DNA of 64,000 bases, taken from assembly GCA_022828595.1 (NCBI GenBank), contig JAKGHH010000005.1:57469655-57533654 (forward strand), given 5' to 3'. This document shows positions 57,451-64,000 of this stretch, piece by piece. This stretch comes from Nelumbo lutea (taxonomy: Eukaryota; Streptophyta; Magnoliopsida; Proteales; Nelumbonaceae). Position 1 is the stretch's first letter. Each line of letters starts with the position of its first letter. The position numbers were made by a program, and so were the translations under genes. The notes beneath the pieces are model-generated. The model was not told where the DNA came from. It saw only the letters and a program-made list of their open reading frames with translations, and searched no databases.

Positions 57451-60400
57451 ATGTACGCAAGGAGGTTCAAGTGTAGATATCAGAGATGGAATTACGCATT
57501 TCAGCCATCCAAATATTTGATCAGGCCAAACCAGCGGGAATTCTCCCATTCTCGGTCTTATAACAAAACAGTTGCATATGAAAACCACCACCCACGGCAT
57601 AGGCTGTTCCAAAATCTTCTGCCGAGTCCTGTCCCATCGCCTGGTGTCCCCATTCGGTGTTGTACAGTTCTCCATGGGAAGTTCTGTACCTCCTGGGGGC
57701 ATGGCACATCAAGGTTCTACAGCTCTGAAGGTGACGGAAGAAATGCAAGTGAAGATAATTGTGCACCAATAAAAGACCAAGCTAACTTTGACAAGGGGAA
57801 GTCACGGCAGAAAAATGTCAGAGCAGATGTGAGACACTTTGATGAGCATGCTCAGCTTGGGGAACAAGATCAGAAGGATTGGCTCAACAGAGAGAAATTA
57901 TCTATTGAGAGTAAAAAGAAGGAGTCACCTTTTCTGTCCAGAAGGGAACGGTTTAGAAATGAGTTCTTGCGGAGGGTGGTTCCATGGGAAAAAATTACCC
58001 TTTCATGGGAAACTTTTCCCTATTATATTCAGTAATCACTGCACCATTATGTTTCTTGTTTTTCCTTGTTTTGTTCTGTTATATCCATGTCTGTTGTAGT
58101 AGAAAATTGCAAGTTTTTTGTTTTTTGTTTTTTTTTTTGTTACAGTGAGCACACAAAAAGTTTGTTAGTGGAATGTGCTGCTTCCCATTTGAAACATAAG
58201 AAGTTTACTATGGCTTATGGTTCCCGTTTGAAGTCTTCAAGTGGGAGAATACTGCTTCAGAGCATCCCAGGTTGTTTAATGAGTTATTGACCAATGCCAA
58301 TAGACAGTTATCCTGTAAATGTACAATGCTAGTTCATATTACCATTGAATTGTCACTCAGCTTTTGTTTGGATAATGGTTGTTGTCTACAGGAACTGAGC
58401 TTTATCGAGAACGATTGGTTAGAGCACTTGCACGGGACTTACAAGTTCCATTACTGGTTCTTGATAGCAATGTTCTTGCTCCTTATGTAAGCTAGGAAAT
58501 GACCTTTAAGATTTTATTTTAATTCAGATCTCCATTGTTCATTTCCCTTAGAAATTAAAGAAGGACAATAACATAGAACACTATTCTTGTAAATTTGGTG
58601 AAGGATTTTGGTGAGGAATGCACATCAGAGATTGAATCAGATGATGATAATGCAGAATCAGGAGAAGAGTGTAGTTCAGAATCAGAGGTTGAGGATGAAA
58701 ATGATGCAGGGAATGAAGAAGATTGGACAAGCAGTGGCGAGGTGAAATCAGATAGTAGTGATGATGAAGTTGATTTGCAGGCATCTGCTGAAGCTCTCAA
58801 GAAGCTTGTTCCATACAGTCTGGAAGAGTTTGAGAAGGTAAGTGGTATCTACAACATCTACTGCATATGAGTAGAGTAGTCGGTAAATGCTGCTGTTGAC
58901 TGCATGTCTACCTGCTTGTCTATTTGCCTCTTTGTTGGTCACTCTTTGCAATAACCTCTCAAAGACTCTCTCTCTCTCTCTCTCCCCCTTTTCCTTTCTG
59001 AAGAGCTATCAAAAAGAGAACAAAAGAATGTTTAAAACTTGCCTAATCTCTGAGTACATGCTTGTACCATCCAATGGCTTCTGATAGAGAAGATAAAAAA
59101 AGCAGAACTGTTGTGATTAGCATTTCAGATGGCTTAACTACAGGTTTTTCTACTTCACCATGTTCCCATCTCTTACTGTCATTCCTGGTGCTTTTATCAG
59201 TAACAGATCAAATGAGATTTTATTAAAATAAGAGAAAACAGAAACATAGAAGAGTAGCTGCATCCATAATCTTTCCTCATAAACATATAAAAGCAATTAT
59301 AATGACCTTAAAATTGCCCACCTCCCAAGGTAGACCCTGTCATAAGTCTACCCTGTTGGCACTTCCCTTTACTAATTGACTCTGCTGAAGAGTTGGCTGA
59401 TCTTGAAATCCATCTGAACAAGGTTTTCATGCTGGTTTTCAGTGATCTTGCCTTTCTTAATGTATGTAGATATGCCCATGATCCTACTTCATGCCCCCAT
59501 GGATCTCCTTCGGTAGTCAAATCGAGGTGTTAATGATATTGGGTTGTTTATTAAGTACATTATATAGTAACACCGTATTTTTCTTATTCTTGATATTTTT
59601 GTTAGAGAGTCTCTGGAGAATCTGAAGGAACCTCTGAATCTGTGAAGTCAGATGCTGTTGAGCCTCCACAACAATCAAAACGACCACTTAAAAAAGGTAA
59701 CCTTCTTTTTTCCCCTTAATACTGTTATCATATTTGGATTTTAATGGTTTACAATATTTTTAGCACATTATAAAAGCTGTAGTTCCTGAAGATTGTGCTC
59801 TCTGGCTTTAATTGCATATCCAGCCAGATTGTTCGGGTCTCAAAAGTTGAGGAGTTCTGAAGGCCCTTGGTTTGAAATATGAGAACTAGGCTCAAAATGG
59901 ACACCAGTGGCGCAGAATATTCTGAAAACTGAACTCAAATAAACAATAAACTCAAACCAAGGGACAATCAACTTAGGGGCCATTTGATAACTGCTGAAGT
60001 GGCTTAACTGAATGATTATCACTTTGTCTTTTAGTGCATAAGAGGTTGCGAAGCTCCTTAATGGTGAAGCTGAAGTTTGGTTGATTCTTATGCCCTTGAA
60101 TATTTTATTATTTAATTATTTATCCATTAAATGACAAAGCAATAAGCCATTCAATTAGCCATTTCATTTGTTATCAAACAGCCACTTAGATTGCTAAGCA
60201 CTTGTGTCATCCATGCCGTATCTCAACTATATGGGGTCGGCTACATGAAAGCTGTTTCACTAATCCATTCTATTTAAAGCCATATCCACTGTTAAATCAT
60301 TAGTGCTTAAATCATTTCTTGACTATACTAAGCACTTGCATAGCGTATGTATATACATGTATAGTCATATATGAACCAACATTAATTTCTTGACCATACC

Positions 60401-63400
60401 ATAAACCAATATGATATTCTAAACCATTCATTGTATTTGGAGATAAAGTGTTCCTGTATTGTTATGCTCATGCAAACACTTATGTTACTAAAACCATCTA
60501 CTTGATGAAAACTAAAAAGTTTGTCATATAGTTTGATGATCTCCAATGAATGGTTTAGAGTATTATATTGATTTATGGTATTGCGAAGTGATTACGTTGG
60601 GTTTAGAATATCTTGACTCAAATAAAGAATTGGCTCAAAGATCAATCAACATAGAACATAAATTGCTATGTACTTATGTATACATGTATATATGAACCAA
60701 TATGATAGTCTTCATCCATTCCATTTGGAGACTATTGATCTCTACAATGATATGAACCGAATTTTCATCAAGTAACATAGGAGCATTAATTTATGTGTTT
60801 TTGACTGATTAATACACTTAGATATTAAATGCTGAATCAGCACCATCTATGTTGTGCCACCACCACATGATGGATGACTGGCCATATTCACTTAAAGCTT
60901 AGGTTTGTCATAAAATGTTATCATGTTGAGAACATGCTGATGTCTGTCATCATAGGAGGACGGTGGAAGAAACTTAAGACATAATAGAGAGTGGAGAGTT
61001 TAACTCTATTCTAATTTGTCATATTGTTAGACATAACTTGCCAGCTCCGAAGTTGACTCTTCATTTTCTGAGTTTGACTCCATTCCCAAGGATGAGGAGC
61101 CAAGTCATGGCAAAGAGTCAAAATATGCATGCCTCATCTAAGTCAAGAGACTGAATCTTCCAAATCAAGTGATCAACTTCTATGGGTCATGTCATAACTG
61201 CTTCATTCCTTTGAGTCAAGTGGCTGACTGCTTTGAAATGAAGTAAATTATGACTAATTTAAGAACATTCTAGGGTACAGAGACAGGTCTCATGTACAGT
61301 ACCATGAAACATTGTAGAGCTGCAAAATTGCAAATGTTGCAATTCTCTCACTGGAGTGTTTCATGATACTGCTACTGAGGAACATGTGTTTGTGCTTTAG
61401 GATGATGATTTAGAATTTAGTATATCTAATTATGCTTTGGTATTAGTAGATTAGTTGTTATTTTTGTTTGTATTTTGATTCATGCTTATGGGAGCATAAG
61501 AACTTACCGATCATCTTTTTTTTTTGAAATGTGCAAAGAATAGCTCCTGATTATAATATTATCACCTATTTATAATTCGTGTATCATGTGGTTCAAAGAT
61601 TGTGACATAGCTCCCCAAATTAAGTCTATGACTCTTGAATCTACTGCACTTCTAGGCTTCATGAACCAAGCCAACTTACCAAGTTAATCAGATATGATGT
61701 TAAATTCCCCGAAAGATTAGGGTTTGATGAAATGTATTTTTACTTCTCTTAAAGCTTAAATTTCTCTACAAATGATCTCGCATGTGACAGCTTATTTTGA
61801 GACGCCTAAAGGAGGATTACCTAGGGAGAAAGGGCAGGAACAACTTCATTGAGATGAAACTTCATGTCATACTAAAATGACAACAAATATTTAGTTAAAG
61901 GATTTAACCCCTTGATTATGAGGAGATTGAAGGTGATAAACAAGATATTTCCCTTTTTGTATTTTTTTTGTTAAGTACATTTCCTTTTTTAAGCTTCCAA
62001 AATAGCTTCTAATAATTTCCAATTACATTCAAAAAAGAAAAGAAAATTCATCCGAATTTAACATAAAAATAATACAGTGTATAATGTTCCAGAAAACACC
62101 AATTTAGAATATGGATTTTTTTTGGGTCAATAAAAAAAGATTTCATTAATAAATAAAAAGGTGGTGTACAAAGGGAGGAGATAACCTCTCTTATCTCCTC
62201 CAAGCAAGAGAAAGACAGAAAAAGATAACCTCTCTTATCTCCTCCAAGCAAGAAAAAGACAGAAAAAGTTACATGTGAGCCCAAAACAAGTTCTCCCTAT
62301 TCACCCCTTGCTTTGCTAGCCCATCAGCAAGGGAGTTAGCACATCTCTTAACCCAAACTACTTTAACTTCCATGTCTTTTGTCAGCCATTGGAATTCTTC
62401 TTCTCATTGCTGTATAGCCACAAACCATTTTTATCTCCTTTCAGTCATTCTATCACTAGGTTGGAGTCTCCTTCAATGATCAACTTCCTCAACATTAAGT
62501 CCTTGGCTCTTTGTACACCTTCTAAAGCCGCCAAAATCTCAGCTCTAAGAGAATTACCCTCTTCAATTGGGCCTGAGAACAAGGCAATTATAATCCCATT
62601 CTCATCCCTTAAAACACCCCCAATACCCGAATGCCCTGGGTTGCCAATACTACTCCCATAAAAAATCATTTTGTAAAATCCACTTGGGGGAGGGTACCAA
62701 ACTGAAGCTGAAGCCTCCTGAATCGGGGATGAAAAAGCAATTTCTTTCCACTTTCTTGACAGATCATATATAGAAAAATTGTTGAAGATATCCAAAGATG
62801 TAATCCAATGGAATACCCTGACGCAAATCACCTCCTGAATAGTTTCCTTGTTCCTCTTCTTTCCTGAGGATAATCTGGAGTTCCTTTCTTCCCAAATAGT
62901 CCAAATAACAGCAGCCCTTACACAACACCACATTATTCTTCCTCTTTTCTTTTGCAATCTGAAGAAAGGAGCAAACAAGCTTTTCACATCTGATGGGGGG
63001 CCCACATGCTTTCAAACAAAGAAGAAAACCATTCCCACCTTGTCGACCTAGTAGAACAAACCAATTACTTAACCACCTATGCAGTTTAGAAGAAACAATG
63101 TTCCTAAAATGCATCGATTCAAGTTGAAATATGATAGATTTTCCTGAAGCCTACCATAACCTTCTATTTTCCTTTTCTTTTTCATCTTTCCTTAGTCAAT
63201 TCCATTACCTACCACTACCAGAAAAAGAATAGAGATATTAGAGACTCTGAGCAGAATTTCATCAGCTTACTCCTTTATTTCTGCTTCTTTATTTCATAAC
63301 TCTCTCTCTCTCAAAAAGAAACCTCAAAAAAATTCTTAACATGCATTATGGTTCTATTTATGTGTTTTATAATTTGTTTACAGGGGATCGGGTGAAATAC

Positions 63401-63435
63401 ATTGGGCCTTCTGTACATGTGCAGGCAGATAACAG
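57451..63435 (+). CDS. AAA-type ATPase (plant At3g19740/At1g50140-like), N-terminal exons; runs past the window edge
   Basis: Coding exons: 57451-58031, 58146-58270, 58392-58486, 58604-58837, 59606-59696, 63384-63435, all phase-consistent; 1178 nt (392 codons plus 2 nt) lie in the window. The protein starts MYARRFKCRYQRWNYAF, arginine-rich and poor in acids, like a mitochondrial presequence (inference). Diagnostic segments are SRFYSSEGDGRNASE, ESPFLSRRERFRNEFLRR, TLSWETFPYYI-HEHTKSLLVECAASHLKH, SSSGRILLQSIPGTELYRER and an acidic Ser/Asp/Glu stretch around residues 270-325. Exon 6 encodes GDRVKYIGPSVHVQADNR. From memory this matches large (about 1000 aa) plant AAA ATPases. The Walker A/B module is C-terminal and lies outside the window, so ATPase activity is inferred from the family. 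Intron 5 (3.7 kb) contains MITEs and a LINE fragment. The exon 4 acceptor (ggtgaag|GATTTT) is weaker than the others. Confidence 0.85.
59976..60185. mobile_element. MITE (210 bp) in AAA gene intron 5, TTA flanks
   Basis: Ends GGGGCCATTTGATAAC and (inverted) GTGGCTGTTTGATAAC, flanked by TTA (59973-59975 and 60186-60188). It is AT-rich inside, and fits the Tourist/PIF-Harbinger pattern. Confidence 0.7.
60395..60585. repeat. Inverted repeat, about 45-bp arms
   Basis: taccataaaccaatatgata with ctaaaccattcattg.. in the left arm pairs with ..caatgaatggtttag and atattgatttatggta in the right arm, with a loop of about 95 bp. A partial related sequence follows at 60690-60760. It is probably a small foldback transposon. 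Confidence 0.65.
62115..63125 (-). pseudogene. LINE fragment (zf-RVT end and RNase H) in AAA gene intron 5
   Basis: The - strand gives GRKELQIILRK-type and TIWEERNSRLSS sequence, then [40 protein letters not shown] and [15 protein letters not shown]. The RNase H FDG box has decayed to FYG. The 3' end is near 62115 (poly(T)-rich tttttttgggtcaataaaaa). A 48-bp tandem repeat (about 62183-62270) lies in its 3' UTR. It is 5'-truncated, with at least one frame break. Confidence 0.85.
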
Positions 63436-63739
63436 GTTTTTCACATTTCTTCTGATTCTATTTGTATTTGTCATGGATGATTGTTTTATGATCTTTATAG
63501 TTCTAAAACCATTGACACTTGTCTACCAAAACAGATTCATTTGTTGGGGCCATTATTCTTCTGTACTGATTGGATAAACTATACACCTTGGATGACATTC
63601 TTTTTTTGTTCATAGTGCTGAACCTTTGAACTTTTGTTTTTGCAATTGTCCGGTTTGTATAGACATTTGTTTTCCTCATCTGATGGGAAGTTAAGTGGAT
63701 GACATCATGTATTTCTAATTTTCTTTACCTTAATCTATC

Positions 63740-63810
63740 ATCCAATGTTCTGAAACTGGTAATCGTATCGTACATCGTAAAGGGGTTTGAATCGTATCGT
63801 AAATCGTAAG
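63740..63810. repeat. ATCGTATCGTA repeat motif in AAA gene intron 6
   Basis: ggtaatcgtatcgtacatcg and tgaatcgtatcgtaaatcgt resemble one end of common plant non-autonomous transposons. The other end would lie outside the window. Confidence 0.35.
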
Positions 63811-64000
63811 ATTTTTTCTTATTTTTTCAAAAGCTGTTAAAAACCCTAAAGTATACCTAAATCTCTCAAAAAAATAGAAAAAATGACTTTGCACAAGCTT
63901 TCTAACCCATAAACATCTTATAACTATATAGTAATGACAGAGTTATAGTTACACTAGCGTCAATAAAAAGCAATATCTTTAATTATCTTGATATGAAATA

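Noticed and set aside
62100..63150. Target-site duplication for the LINE fragment (aatatgg / aatatga)
   Set aside because: Only six identical bases in AT-rich sequence; not convincing.

Overview
This window is plant nuclear DNA, most likely from an angiosperm with a TE-rich, intron-expanded genome. The evidence is spliced genes of clearly plant type, GT-AG introns, L1-type LINEs that carry an RNase H domain, hAT, Mutator-like and Tourist-like non-autonomous DNA transposons, and long AT-rich intergenic DNA. There is no prokaryotic, organellar or viral gene set. The species cannot be named from the sequence alone.

Three protein-coding genes are supported by exon-by-exon reading with consistent splice phases. 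(1) NRPB4, the RPB4 subunit of RNA polymerase II, lies on the + strand: six coding exons between 3930 and 9788, 138 aa. (2) A PDCD2 C-terminal-domain protein lies on the - strand: seven coding exons from 39277 down to 14150, 374 aa. Its last 41 codons sit alone at 14275-14150, separated from the rest by a 17.6 kb intron. (3) The 5' part of a large AAA-type ATPase with a basic, mitochondrial-looking N-terminus lies on the + strand: six coding exons from 57451 to 63435, running off the right edge before its ATPase domain. Genes 1 and 2 converge tail to tail; genes 2 and 3 diverge across about 18 kb.

Layout: 1-2500 AT-rich tandem repeats, an (ATT)n tract and an 8-bp-TSD element. 2500-9800 NRPB4, whose intron 5 holds a 2.1 kb repeat. 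10200-11850 a LINE relic. 12955-13928 a hAT-like element with perfect 8-bp TSDs. 14150-39277 the PDCD2-C gene. Its last intron holds a Tourist-like MITE, a long-TIR foldback element, a second copy of the 2.1 kb repeat, a LINE relic, and a three-level nest of LINEs (C inside B inside A) readable from two long perfect target-site duplications. 39300-57400 is intergenic: hAT-like elements, minisatellites, fragments of glutamate-receptor-like and CNGC genes, a 334-bp tandem duplication, Mutator-type MITEs with 9-bp TSDs, and a non-coding LTR retrotransposon (LTR, PBS, 575 bp, PPT, LTR) inside a larger inverted-repeat element. 57400-64000 the AAA gene, with another LINE fragment in intron 5.

The genes are housekeeping functions (transcription, a PDCD2-type protein, an AAA ATPase) and do not form a pathway. 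I found no new enzymatic or defence system. The distinctive content is TE architecture: a legible insertion history inside one intron, a LINE whose six in-frame stops are all TAG, an ATGA overlap between the two LINE ORFs, a small family of 9-bp-TSD hairpin MITEs, and a coding-free LTR element whose LTRs carry expanding minisatellites.
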